Below, one piece after another: positions 52,111-64,000 of a DNA stretch of 64,000 nucleotides; within the stretch, counting starts at the first letter, position 1, and every line of letters begins with the position of its first letter. The position numbers were made by a program, and so were the translations under genes. The stretch comes from Inia geoffrensis. Its lineage: Eukaryota > Chordata > Mammalia > Artiodactyla > Iniidae. Where the stretch lies: the NCBI GenBank assembly GCA_036417435.1, contig JAZAQT010000083.1:124001-188000 (forward strand), given 5' to 3'. The notes below the pieces were generated by a model that was given only the letters and a program-made list of their open reading frames with translations, searched no databases and was not told the DNA's origin.

Positions 52111-53846
52111 TTGGCCAAAAAGGGCGTATGCGTTTTTTCCTGAATATATTCAGGAAAAAACGCATACGCCCTTTTTGGCCAACCAAGCAAGCCTGCAATG
52201 GAAATCCGCACTACAAGGAAGTCTCACTTCCCACCGATCCAAAGGGCCGTCTGAAAAAAGTGTAAAATCCAGAGAGGCAGGACAGGCCGTGGAGAACCGG
52301 CAGCCTTGTTATGCTGATGGGCGGGATGTAAATTGCCAACAGCCACTCTGGAGAAGTGGATGGTGTTTCCTGGAACAAAGAAAAAACCAAGCTAGAGAGC
52401 CTAGGGCACTTCCACTTATGGTGCTATAGATTCGGAAAATTTAAATGAAAAAGACACAGCCACACCAAAGTTTGGGGCTGCTCTGTGTACGGGATCCTTG
52501 ACTATGGTACAACTTTAATAGCCCAGAAAGAGAAAAATGGATATAGAAGTTGTGGTACATCCCTACAATGGAATATCACTCAACAATGAAATCCATGGCA
52601 ACACACCAGTAGCAGCATAATGACAGGATTTAGTTATGATGATTCTAAGTGAAATAAGTCACACAGAAAAAGAAACATCATAAGATATCACTAATACCGG
52701 GAATGTAAACACGGCTACGTGTGAACTGCATTACAAAACACAACAGAGTCTCACATTTACAAAAGAAACTTATGCTTGCTTAAGGGGAAAGGAGAGTGGG
52801 GAGGCTGCATAAAACCAGAGGTTCATATTAGGACAGATACCATTCCATAAGCCAAATATATATTAGACAAGACCTACTCCTTGCTCAACGAAATGGACTC
52901 AACACCCCGTATTCAAAACCTAGGAATATGCCTGACTATGAAGAAAATTAAAACCCATACATTTATAGGTCTCCATAAGAAAATCATTTGTGTACAGCAC
53001 AATACACACAGCAGTGTCAATAAGTTAAATCCCCTTATAAAAATAAATTTGAAAAACAAAACACAAGGACTGTGAAATAGAGAGAAATTCTTAAATAAGT
53101 CCTTCAGGGCTTGTGAGGAATCTTGGATTTACCACCTCTACATCCACAGCTGGGGGAGAGATAAGGCTGGACACTTGGGGCTGATACTATTGGTGAAGGA
53201 ATGCAGACCCTTTGAGGTAATGGTGAATGGTTCCCATTCCACGGGTCCGAAATCTCCACGTTTAAGGGATTTATCCTTCAGCTAAAATATGCATGGAAAA
53301 CCCAGAATATGGTCCACGAAGTGATCAGGCATAATTTCTAAAACTCATCGCCATTTTCGCCCCCTGATACTCGAGTTCGCCGTTCCAGATGCGATATTAA
53401 CATTCTCCCCACTTGGAGAGTCAGTGCCTTTGACCTCTTGTTTGGCACAGTTTGCAATTTCTGTGGAAGATGAACAGGAATAAGGAGAACCAATGAGCGG
53501 CTAACTCGATGTGTTTGGACGGGCACATTGAACTCTGATTTCCCTACAGGAAGAAGAATTCACCAAAGGCTCAGCGGGCCATGCCGGAACGAGATTAGGG
53601 CCTGAAGCAATTCTTCGGGTTTGCGGTCAGCTCACAAGAAAGCGAGTTGAGAAAAGGAGATCTTTGGCACTGTAACTCACAATCCTGCAGAGTTCCAAAT
53701 GACCCCTATCATCCAAAAATTTATTGAAGGAAGGCTGTGAAGAGGACTTGAACGCGACGCAGAATTGCAGAAAACAGATATCAGGGGGTAGATAAGAATT
53801 GCTCTGAAAGCGTAGGAAAAGAGGCAGCAGTTCGACAGTGATGCAC
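52111..53846. repeat. Satellite unit 31, 1,736 bp, perfect palindrome
   Basis: CGTCTGAAA head. A private cluster in the middle: A53001, T53025, A53197 and G53249; A53226 is shared with unit 33. Confidence 0.95.
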
Positions 53847-55582
53847 TTGGCCAAAAAGGGCGTATGCGTTTTTTCCTGAATATATTCAGGAAAAAACGCA
53901 TACGCCCTTTTTGCCCAACCAAGCAAGCCTGAAATGGAAATCCGCACTACAAGGAAGTCTCACTTCCCACCGATCCAAAGGGCCGTCCGAAAAAAGTGTA
54001 AAATCCAGAGAGGCAGGACAGGCCGTGGAGAACCGGCAGCCTTGTTATGCTGATGGGCGGGATGTAAATTGCCAACAGCCACTCTGGAGAAGTGGATGGT
54101 GTTTCCTGGAACAAAGAAAAAACCAAGCTAGAGAGCCTAGGGCACTTCCACTTATGGTGCTATAGATTCGGAAAATTTAAATGAAAAAGACACAGCCACA
54201 CCAAAGTTTGGGGCTGCTCTGTGTACGGGATCCTTGACTATGGTACAACTTTAATAGCCCAGAAAGAGAAAAATGGATATAGAAGTTGTGGTACATCCCT
54301 ACAATGGAATATCACTCAACAATGAAATCCATGGCAACACACCAGTAGCAGCATAATGACAGGATTTAGTTATGATGATTCTAAGTGAAATAAGTCACAC
54401 AGAAAAAGAAACATCATAAGATATCACTAATACCGGGAATGTAAACACGGCTACGTGTGAACTGCATTACAAAACACAACAGAGTCTCACATTTACAAAA
54501 GAAACTTATGCTTGCTTAAGGGGAAAGGAGAGTGGGGAGGCTGCATAAAACCAGAGGTTCATATTAGGACAGATACCATTCCATAAGCCAAATATATATT
54601 AGACAAGACCTACTCCTTGCTCAACGAAATGGACTCAACACCCCGTATTCAAAACCTAGGAATATGCCTGACTATGAAGAAAATTAAAACCCATACATTT
54701 ATAGGTCTCCATAAGAAAATCATTTGTGTACAGCACCATACACACAGCAGTGTCAATAAGCTAAATCCCCTTATAAAAATAAATTTGAAAAACAAAACAC
54801 AAGGACTGTGAAATAGAGAGAAATTCTTAAATAAGTCCTTCAGGGCTTGTGAGGAATCTTGGATTTACCACCTCTACATCCACAGCTGGGGGAGAGATAA
54901 GGCTGGACACTTGGGGCTGATAGTATTGGTGAGGGAATGCAGACCCTTTGAGGTAATGGTGCATGGTTCCCATTCCACGGGTCCCAAATCTCCACGTTTA
55001 AGGGATTTATCCTTCAGCTAAAATATGCATGGAAAACCCATAATATGGTCCACGAAGTGATCAGGCATAATTTCTAAAACTCATCGCCATTTTCGCCCCC
55101 TGATACTCGAGTTCGCCGTTCCAGATGCGATATTAACATTCTCCCCACTTGGAGAGTCAGTGCCTTTGACCTCTTGTTTGGCACAGTTTGCAATTTCTGT
55201 GGAAGATGAACAGGAATAAGGAGAACCAATGAGCGGCTAACTCGATGTGTTTGGACGGGCACATTGAACTCTGATTTCCCTACAGGAAGAAGAATTCACC
55301 AAAGGCTCAGCGGGCCATGCCGGAACGAGATTAGGGCCTGAAGCAATTCTTCGGGTTTGCGGTCAGCTCACAAGAAAGCGAGTTGAGAAAAGGAGATCTT
55401 TGGCACTGTAACTCACAATCCTGCAGAGTTCCAAATGACCCCTATCATCCAAAAATTTATTGAAGGAAGGCTGTGAAGAGGACTTGAACGCGACGCAGAA
55501 TTGCAGAAAACAGATATCAGGGGGTAGATAAGAATTGCTCTGAAAGCGTAGGAAAAGAGGCAGCAGTTCGACAGTGATGCAC
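53847..55582. repeat. Satellite unit 32, 1,736 bp
   Basis: One palindrome mismatch in the outer right arm (C53914, TTGCCCAA) and A53932, both shared only with unit 37. T55041 is shared only with unit 35. Confidence 0.95.
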
Positions 55583-57317
55583 TTCGCCAAAAAGGGCGTA
55601 TGCGTTTTTTCCTGAATATATTCAGGAAAAAACGCATACGCCCTTTTTGGCCAACCAAGCAAGCCTGCAATGGAAATCCGCACTACAAGAAGTCTCACTT
55701 CCCACCGATCCAAAGGGCCGTCCGAAAAAAGTGTAAAATCCAGAGAGGCAGGACATGCCATGGAGAACCGGCAGCCTTGTTATGCTGATGGGCGGGATGT
55801 AAATTGCCAACAGCCACTCTGGAGAAGTGGATGGTGTTTCCTGGAACAAAGAAAAAACCAAGCTAGAGAGCCTAGGGCACTTCCACTTTTGGTGCTATAG
55901 ATTCGGAAAATTTAAATGAAAAAGACACAGCCACACCAAAGTTTGGGGCTGCTCTGTGTACGGGATCCTTGACTATGGTACAACTTTAATAGCCCAGAAA
56001 GAGAAAAATGGATATAGAAGTTGTGGTACATCCCTACAATGGAATATCACTCAACAATGAAATCCATGGCAACACACCAGTAGCAGCATAATGACAGGAT
56101 TTAGTTATGATGATTCTAAGTGAAATAAGTCACACAGAAAAAGAAACATCATAAGATATCACTACTACCGGGAATGTAAACACGGCTACGTGTGAACTGC
56201 ATTACAAAACACAACAGAGTCTCACATTTACAAAAGAAACTTATGCTTGCTTAAGGGGAAAGGAGAGTGGGGAGGCTGCATAAAACCAGAGGTTCATATT
56301 AGGACAGATACCATTCCATAAGCCAAATATATATTAGACAAGACCTACTCCTTGCTCAACGAAATGGACTCAACACCCCGTATTCAAAACCTAGGAATAT
56401 GCCTGACTATGAAGAAAATTAAAACCCATACATTTATAGGTCTCCATAAGAAAATCATTTGTGTACAGCACCATACACACAGCAGTGTCAATAAGCTAAA
56501 TCCCCTTATAAAAATAAATTTGAAAAACAAAACACAAGGACTGTGAAATAGAGAGAAATTCTTAAATAAGTCCTTCAGGGCTTGTGAGGAATCTTGGATT
56601 TACCACCTCTACATCCACAGCTGGGGGAGAGATAAGGCTGGACACTTGGGGCTGATAGTATTGGTGAGGGAATGCAGACCCTTTGAGGTAATGGTGAATG
56701 GTTCCCATTCCACGGGTCCCAAATCTCCACGTTTAAGGGATTTATCCTTCAGCTAAAATATGCATGGAAAACCCAGAATATGGTCCACGAAGTGATCAGG
56801 CATAATTTCTAAAACTCATCGCCATTTTCGCCCCCTGATACTCGAGTTCGCCGTTCCAGATGCGATATTAACATTCTCCCCACTTGGAGAGTCAGTGCCT
56901 TTGACCTCTTGTTTGGCACAGTTTGCAATTTCTGTGGAAGATGAACAGGAATAAGGAGAACCAATGAGCGGCTAACTCGATGTGTTTGGACGGGCACATT
57001 GAACTCTGATTTCCCTACAGGAAGAAGAATTCACCAAAGGCTCAGCGGGCCATGCCGGAACGAGATTAGGGCCTGAAGCAATTCTTCGGGTTTGCGGTCA
57101 GCTCACAAGAAAGCGAGTTGAGAAAAGGAGATCTTTGGCACTGTAACTCACAATCCTGCAGAGTTCCAAATGACCCCTATCATCCAAAAATTTATTGAAG
57201 GAAGGCTGTGAAGAGGACTTGAACGCGACGCAGAATTGCAGAAAACAGATATCAGGGGGTAGATAAGAATTGCTCTGAAAGCGTAGGAAAAGAGGCAGCA
57301 GTTCGACAGTGATGCAC
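55583..57317. repeat. Satellite unit 33, 1,735 bp, with a type-a-like patch
   Basis: One palindrome mismatch in the outer left arm (C55585). The head carries the CAAGAAG deletion near 55690 and CCATGGAG near 55760, states otherwise seen to the far left. T55756, T55889 and C56165 are private. It is the only complete unit after unit 13 that is not 1,736 bp. Confidence 0.95.
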
Positions 57318-59053
57318 TTGGCCAAAAAGGGCGTATGCGTTTTTTCCTGAATATATTCAGGAAAAAACGCATACGCCCTTTTTGGCCAACCAAGCAAGCC
57401 TGCAATGGAAATCCGCACTACAAGGAAGTCTCACTTCCCACGGATCCAAAGGGCCGTCCGAAAAAAGTGTAAAATCCAGAGAGGCAGGACAGGCCGTGGA
57501 GAACCGGCAGCCTTGTTATGCTGATGGGCGGGATGTAAATTGCCAACAGCCACTCTGGAGAAGTGGATGGTGTTTCCTGGAACAAAGAAAAAACCAAGCT
57601 AGAGAGCCTAGGGCACTTCCACTTATGGTGCTATAGATTCGGAAAATTTAAATGAAAAAGACACAGCCACACCAAAGTTTGGGGCTGCTCTGTGTACGGG
57701 ATCCTTGACTATGGTACAACTTTAATAGCCCAGAAAGAGAAAAATGGATATAGAAGTTGTGGTACATCCCTACAATGGAATATCACTCAACAATGAAATC
57801 CATGGCAACACACCAGTAGCAGCATAATGACAGGATTTAGTTATGATGATTCTAAGTGAAATAAGTCACACAGAAAAAGAAACATCATAAGATATCACTA
57901 ATACCGGGAATGTAAACACGGCTACGTGTGAACTGCATTACAAAACACAACAGAGTCTCACATTTACAAAAGAAACTTATGCTTGCTTAAGGGGAAAGGA
58001 GAGTGGGGAGGCTGCATAAAACCAGAGGTTCATATTAGGACAGATACCATTCCATAAGCCAAATATATATTAGACAAGACCTACTCCTTGCTCAACGAAA
58101 TGGACTCAACACCCCGTATTCAAAACCTAGGAATATGCCTGACTATGAAGAAAATTAAAACCCATACATTTATAGGTCTCCATAAGAAAATCATTTGTGT
58201 ACAGCACCATACACACAGCAGGGTCAATAAGCTAAATCCCCTTATAAAAATAAATTTGAAAAACAAAACACAAGGACTGTGAAATAGAGAGAAATTCTTA
58301 AATAAGTCCTTCAGGGCTTGTGAGGAATCTTGGATTTACCACCTCTACATCCACAGCTGGGGGAGAGATAAGGCTGGACACTTGGGGCTGATACTATTGG
58401 TGAGGGAATGCAGACCCTTTGAGATAATGGTGCATGGTTCCCATTCCACGGGTCCCAAATCTCCACGTTTAAGGGATTTATCCTTCAGCTAAAATATGCA
58501 TGGAAAACCCAGAATATGGTCCACGAAGTGATCAGGCATAATTTCTAAAACTCATCGCCATTTTCGCCCCCTGATACTCGAGTTCGCCGTTCCAGATGCG
58601 ATATTAACATTCTCCCCACTTGGAGAGTCAGTGCCTTTGACCTCTTGTTTGGCACAGTTTGCAATTTCTGTGGAAGATGAACAGGAATAAGGAGAACCAA
58701 TGAGCGGCTAACTCGATGTGTTTGGACGGGCACATTGAACTCTGATTTCCCTACAGGAAGAAGAATTCACCAAAGGCTCAGCGGGCCATGCCGGAACGAG
58801 ATTAGGGCCTGAAGCAATTCTTCGGGTTTGCGGTCAGCTCACAAGAAAGCGAGTAGAGAAAAGGAGATCTTTGGCACTGTAACTCACAATCCTGCAGAGT
58901 TCCAAATGACCCCTATCATCCAAAAATTTATTGAAGGAAGGCTGTGAAGAGGACTTGAACGCGACGCAGAATTGCAGAAAACAGATATCAGGGGGTAGAT
59001 AAGAATTGCTCTGAAAGCGTAGGAAAAGAGGCAGCAGTTCGACAGTGATGCAC
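57318..59053. repeat. Satellite unit 34, 1,736 bp, perfect palindrome
   Basis: Private G58222 and A58855; A58424 is shared with unit 26; CCACGGATCC head as in unit 35. Confidence 0.95.
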
Positions 59054-60789
59054 TTGGCCAAAAAGGGCGTATGCGTTTTTTCCTGAATATATTCAGGAAA
59101 AAACGCATACGCCCTTTTTGGCCAACCAAGCAAGCCTGCAATGGAAATCCGCACTACAAGGAAGTCTCACTTCCCACGGATCCAAAGGGCCGTCCGAAAA
59201 AAGTGTAAAATCCAGAGAGGCAGGACAGGCCGTGGAGAACCGGCAGCCTTGTTATGCTGATGGGCGGGATGTAAATTGCCAACAGCCACTCTGGAGAAGT
59301 GGATGGTGTTTCCTGGAACAAAGAAAAAACCAAGCTAGAGAGCCTAGGGCACTTCCACTTATGGTGCTATAGATTCGGAAAATTTAAATGAAAAAGACAC
59401 AGCCACACCAAAGTTTGGGGCTGCTCTGTGTACGGGATCCTTGACTATGGTACAACTTTAATAGCCCAGAAAGAGAAAAATGGATATAGAAGTTGTGGTA
59501 CATCCCTACAATGGAATATCACTCAACAATGAAATCCATGGCAACACACCAGTAGCAGCATAATGACAGGATTTAGTTATGATGATTCTAAGTGAAATAA
59601 GTCACACAGAAAAAGAAACATCATAAGATATCACTAATACCGGGAATGTAAACACGGCTACGTGTGAACTGCATTACAAAACACAACAGAGTCTCACATT
59701 TACAAAAGAAACTTATGCTTGCTTAAGGGGAAAGGAGAGTGGGGAGGCTGCATAAAACCAGAGGTTCATATTAGGACAGATACCATTCCATAAGCCAAAT
59801 ATATATTAGACAAGACCTACTCCTTGCTCAACGAAATGGACTCAACACCCCGTATTCAAAACCTAGGAATATGCCTGACTATGAAGAAAATTAAAACCCA
59901 TACATTTATAGGTCTCCATAAGAAAATCATTTGTGTACAGCACCATACACACAGCAGTGTCAATAAGCTAAATCCCCTTATAAAAATAAATTTGAAAAAC
60001 AAAACACAAGGACTGTGAAATAGAGAGAAATTCTTAAATAAGTCCTTCAGGGCTTGTGAGGAATCTTGGATTTACCACCTCTACATCCACAGCTGGGGGA
60101 GAGATAAGGCTGGACACTTGGGGCTGATAGTATTGGTGAGGGAATGCAGACCCTTTGAGGTAATGGTGCATGGTTCCCATTCCACGGGTCCCAAATCTCC
60201 ACGTTTAAGGGATTTATCCTTCAGCTAAAATATGCATGGAAAACCCATAATATGGTCCACGAAGTGATCAGGCATAATTTCTAAAACTCATCGCCATTTT
60301 CGCCCCCTGATACTCGAGTTCGCCGTTCCAGATGCGATATTAACATTCTCCCCACTTGGAGAGTCAGTGCCTTTGACCTCTTGTTTGGCACAGTTTGCAA
60401 TTTCTGTGGAAGATGAACAGGAATAAGGAGAACCAATGAGCGGCTAACTCGATGTGTTTGGACGGGCACATTGAACTCTGATTTCCCTACAGGAAGAAGA
60501 ATTCACCAAAGGCTCAGCGGGCCATGCCGGAACGAGATTAGGGCCTGAAGCAATTCTTCGGGTTTGCGGTCAGCTCACAAGAAAGCGAGTTGAGAAAAGG
60601 AGATCTTTGGCACTGTAACTCACAATCCTGCAGAGTTCCAAATGACCCCTATCATCCAAAAATTTATTGAAGGAAGGCTGTGAAGAGGACTTGAACGCGA
60701 CGCAGAATTGCAGAAAACAGATATCAGAGGGTAGATAAGAATTGCTCTGAAAGCGTAGGAAAAGAGGCAGCAGTTCGACAGTGATGCAC
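59054..60789. repeat. Satellite unit 35, 1,736 bp, perfect palindrome
   Basis: T60248 (CCCATAATATGG) is shared with unit 32; A60728 is private. Confidence 0.95.
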
Positions 60790-62525
60790 TTGGCCAAAAA
60801 GGGCGTATGCGTTTTTTCCTGAATATATTCAGGAAAAAACGCATACGCCCTTTTTGGCCAACCAAGCAAGCCTGCAATGGAAATCCGCACTACAAGGAAG
60901 TCTCACTTCCCACCGATCCAAAGGGCCGTCCGAAAAAAGTGTAAAATCCAGAGAGGCAGGACAGGCCGTGGAGAACCGGCAGCCTTGTTATGCTGATGGG
61001 CGGGATATAAATTGCCAACAGCCACTCTGGAGAAGTGGATGGTGTTTCCTGGAACAAAGAAAAAACCAAGCTAGAGAGCCTAGGGCACTTCCACTTATGG
61101 TGCTATAGATTCGGAAAATTTAAATGAAAAAGACACAGCCACACCAAAGTTTGGGGCTGCTCTGTGTACGGGATCCTTGACTATGGTACAACTTTAATAG
61201 CCCAGAAAGAGAAAAATGGATATAGAAGTTGTGGTACATCCCTACAATGGAATATCACTCAACAATGAAATCCATGGCAACACACCAGTAGCAGCATAAT
61301 GACAGGATTTAGTTATGATGATTCTAAGTGAAATAAGTCACACAGAAAAAGAAACATCATAAGATATCACTAATACCGGGAATGTAAACACGGCTACGTG
61401 TGAACTGCATTACAAAACACAACAGAGTCTCACATTTACAAAAGAAACTTATGCTTGCTTAAGGGGAAAGGAGAGTGGGGAGGCTGCATAAAACCAGAGG
61501 TTCATATTAGGACAGATACCATTCCATAAGCCAAATATATATTAGGCAAGACCTACTCCTTGCTCAACGAAATGGACTCAACACCCCGTATTCAAAACCT
61601 AGGAATATGCCTGACTATGAAGAAAATTAAAACCCATACATTTATAGGTCTCCATAAGAAAATCATTTGTGTACAGCACCATACACACAGCAGTGTCAAT
61701 AAGCTAAATCCCCTTATAAAAATAAATTTGAAAAACAAAACACAAGGACTGTGAAATAGAGAGAAATTCTTAAATAAGTCCTTCAGGGCTTGTGAGGAAT
61801 CTTGGATTTACCACCTCTACATCCACAGCTGGGGGAGAGATAAGGCTGGACACTTGGGGCTGATACTATTGGTGAGGGAATGCAGACCCTTTGAGGTAAT
61901 GGTGCATGGTTCCCATTGCACGGGTCCCAAATCTCCACGTTTAAGGGATTTATCCTTCAGCTAAAATATGCATGGAAAACCCAGAATATGGTCCACGAAG
62001 TGATCAGGCATAATTTCTAAAACTCATCGCCATTTTCGCCCCCTGATACTCGAGTTCGCCGTTCCAGATGCGATATTAACATTTTCCCCACTTGGAGAGT
62101 CAGTGCCTTTGACCTCTTGTTTGGCACAGTTTGCAATTTCTGTGGAAGATGAACAGGAATAAGGAGAACCAATGAGCGGCTAACTCGATGTGTTTGGACG
62201 GGCACATTGAACTCTGATTTCCCTACAGGAAGAAGAATTCACCAAAGGCTCAGCGGGCCATGCCGGAACGAGATTAGGGCCTGAAGCAATTCTTCGGGTT
62301 TGCGGTCAGCTCACAAGAAAGCGAGTTGAGAAAAGGAGATCTTTGGCACTGTAACTCACAATCCTGCAGAGTTCCAAATGACCCCTATCATCCAAAAATT
62401 TATTGAAGGAAGGCTGTGAAGAGGACTTGAACGCGACGCAGAATTGCAGAAAACAGATATCAGGGGGTAGATAAGAATTGCTCTGAAAGCGTAGGAAAAG
62501 AGGCAGCAGTTCGACAGTGATGCAC
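60790..62525. repeat. Satellite unit 36, 1,736 bp, perfect palindrome
   Basis: Private A61007, G61546 and T62084; G61918 (CATTGCACGG) otherwise occurs only in types a and b on the far left. Confidence 0.95.
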
Positions 62526-64000
62526 TTGGCCAAAAAGGGCGTATGCGTTTTTTCCTGAATATATTCAGGAAAAAACGCATACGCCCTTTTTGCCCAACCA
62601 AGCAAGCCTGAAATGGAAATCCGCACTACAAGGAAGTCTCACTTCCCACCGATCCAAAGGGCCGTCCGAAAAAAGTGTAAAATCCAGAGAGGCAGGACAG
62701 GCCGTGGAGAACCGGCAGCCTTGTTATGCTGATGGGCGGGATGTAAATTGCCAACAGCCACTCTGGAGAAGTGGATGGTGTTTCCTGGAACAAAGAAAAA
62801 ACCAAGCTAGAGAGCCTAGGGCACTTCCACTTATGGTGCTATAGATTCGGAAAATTTAAATGAAAAAGACACAGCCACACCAAAGTTTGGGGCTGCTCTG
62901 TGTACGGGATCCTTGACTATGGTACAACTTTAATAGCCCAGAAAGAGAAAAATGGATATAGAAGTTGTGGTACATCCCTACAATGGAATATCACTCAACA
63001 ATGAAATCCATGGCAACACACCAGTAGCAGCATAATGACAGGATTTAGTTATGATGATTCTAAGTGAAATAAGTCACACAGAAAAAGAAACATCATAAGA
63101 TATCACTAATACCGGGAATGTAAACACGGCTACGTGTGAACTGCATTACAAAACACAACAGAGTCTCACATTTACAAAAGAAACTTATGCTTGCTTAAGG
63201 GGAAAGGAGAGTGGGGAGGCTGCATAAAACCAGAGGTTCATATTAGGACAGATACCATTCCATAAGCCAAATATATATTAGACAAGACCTACTCCTTGCT
63301 CAACGAAATGGACTCAACACCCCGTATTCAAAACCTAGGAATATGCCTGACTATGAAGAAAATTAAAACCCATACATTTATAGGTCTCCATAAGAAAATC
63401 ATTTGTGTACAGCACCATACACACAGCAGTGTCAATAAGCTAAATCCCCTTATAAAAATAAATTTGAAAAACAAAACACAAGGACTGTGAAATAGAGAGA
63501 AATTCTTAAATAAGTCCTTCAGGGCTTGTGAGGAATCTTGGATTTACCACCTCTACATCCACAGCTGGGAGAGAGATAAGGCTGGACACTTGGGGCTGAT
63601 AGTATTGGTGAGGGAATGCAGACCCTTTGAGGTAATGGTGTATGGTTCCCATTCCACGGGTCCCAAATCTCCACGTTTAAGGGATTTATCCTTCAGCTAA
63701 AATATGCATGGAAAACCCAGAATATGGTCCACGAAGTGATCAGGCATAATTTCTAAAACTCATCGCCATTTTCGCCCCCTGATACTCGAGTTTGCCGTTC
63801 CAGATGCGATATTAACATTCTCCCCACTTGGAGAGTCAGTGCCTTTGACCTCTTGTTTGGCACAGTTTGCAATTTCTGTGGAAGATGAACAGGAATAAGG
63901 AGAACCAATGAGCGGCTAACTCGATGTGTTTGGACGGGCACATTGAACTCTGATTTCCCTACAGGAAGAAGAATTCACCAAAGGCTCAGCGGGCCATGCC
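62526..64000. repeat. Satellite unit 37, partial (1,475 bp, cut by window edge)
   Basis: Same palindrome mismatch (TTGCCCAA) and CTGAAATGG as unit 32. Private A63570, T63641 and T63792. The array continues to the right. Confidence 0.95.

Larger units (their letters stand above)
42772..53170. repeat. 3-unit periodicity, 5,208 bp, ~2 copies (approximate limits)
   Basis: Shared pairs at offset 5,208 are GGTCCAAAATC (44569/49777), CATTTTTGCC, GTTGAGGAAAGG, GGATTTAATTATG (A45689/A50897) and CGTCTGAAA in units 28/31. The copies differ more than in the other blocks: G42771/C47979, A43053/G48261, G45575/T, T46301/G, T48874/C, A50127 and A50340 private to unit 29. It partly overlaps the preceding 6,944-bp block, as expected if exchanges happened successively. 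Confidence 0.75.
1..64000. repeat. Tandem satellite array, ~1,736-bp unit, L1-derived (probable common cetacean satellite)
   Basis: The same ~1.74-kb sequence recurs head to tail 37 times with no interruption. Landmarks such as the 72-bp palindrome (45, 1778, 3515, 5250 ... 62526) are spaced 1,733-1,737 bp apart. Within each unit the palindrome is at offset +0 to +71, the L1-homologous part at about +84 to +955, and the remainder is non-L1. Seen directly: periodicity, orientation and unit length. From established knowledge (recalled): cetaceans carry an abundant heterochromatic satellite with a ~1.7-kb unit built on L1 sequence, shortened to ~1.58 kb in delphinids. Inference: this is that satellite, in a non-delphinid cetacean. 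Another L1-derived satellite in a different mammal remains possible. There is no single-copy DNA and no other transposon. Confidence 0.93.
53847..64000. repeat. Weakly structured right-hand domain of near-identical units
   Basis: Units 32-37 differ by only a handful of substitutions and show no single dominant super-period. Shared rarities give conflicting spacings: the palindrome change TTGCCCAA with CTGAAATGG in units 32 and 37 (offset 8,679), CCCATAATATGG in units 32 and 35 (offset 5,207), and GGTGAATGG in units 31 and 33 (offset 3,471). Inference: recent homogenisation by overlapping exchanges or conversions. Confidence 0.7.

Noticed and set aside
1..64000. CRISPR array or bacterial repeat locus
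   Set aside because: Units are ~1.74 kb with no short-repeat/unique-spacer pattern, and the L1 segment shows mammalian origin.
1..64000. The repeats as an assembly artefact
   Set aside because: Units differ by consistent, position-specific variants and the blocks have coherent junctions, which does not look like simple duplication by an assembler. Copy number and block switches still need long-read support.

Overview
The whole window is one uninterrupted tandem satellite array with no gene in it. A unit of about 1,736 bp (observed 1,733-1,737 bp) repeats head to tail on the + strand: 36 complete units, a 44-bp partial unit at the left edge and a 1,475-bp partial unit at the right edge. The array therefore runs out of the window on both sides.

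Each unit has three parts. It opens with a 72-bp palindrome that has no spacer. About 12 bp later comes a roughly 870-bp segment homologous to the 3' end of a mammalian LINE-1 (end of ORF2 plus 3' UTR, + orientation, stopping in an A-rich tail). The remaining roughly 780 bp is non-L1, CpG-rich and not recognised. From memory of the literature, an L1-derived tandem repeat of about 1.7 kb is the 'common cetacean satellite'; delphinids carry a shorter unit of about 1.58 kb. The likeliest source is therefore heterochromatin of a non-delphinid whale. That assignment is inference and should be confirmed by a database search.

Higher-order layout, left to right: (1) 1-10,410, two nearly identical copies of a 3-unit, 5,205-bp block (unit types a-b-c); (2) about 10,312-25,846, a 5-unit, 8,676-bp block followed by a partial second copy; (3) about 26,000-33,000, a 2-unit, 3,472-bp alternation that merges into a 4-unit, 6,944-bp block repeated twice (29,771-44,145); (4) about 42,800-53,200, a 3-unit, 5,208-bp periodicity; (5) about 53,800-64,000, highly similar 1,736-bp units with only sporadic shared variants. 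Indels are concentrated in the left 22 kb. From unit 14 onward every complete unit except unit 33 is exactly 1,736 bp.

No ORF was accepted as a gene. The recurrent ORFs recur because the DNA recurs, most depend on non-ATG starts, and several read straight through the palindrome. The points most worth a second look are the conserved perfect palindrome, its position next to the L1 truncation point, the CpG-rich/CpG-poor halves, the succession of different higher-order registers, and a short foreign-type patch in unit 33.
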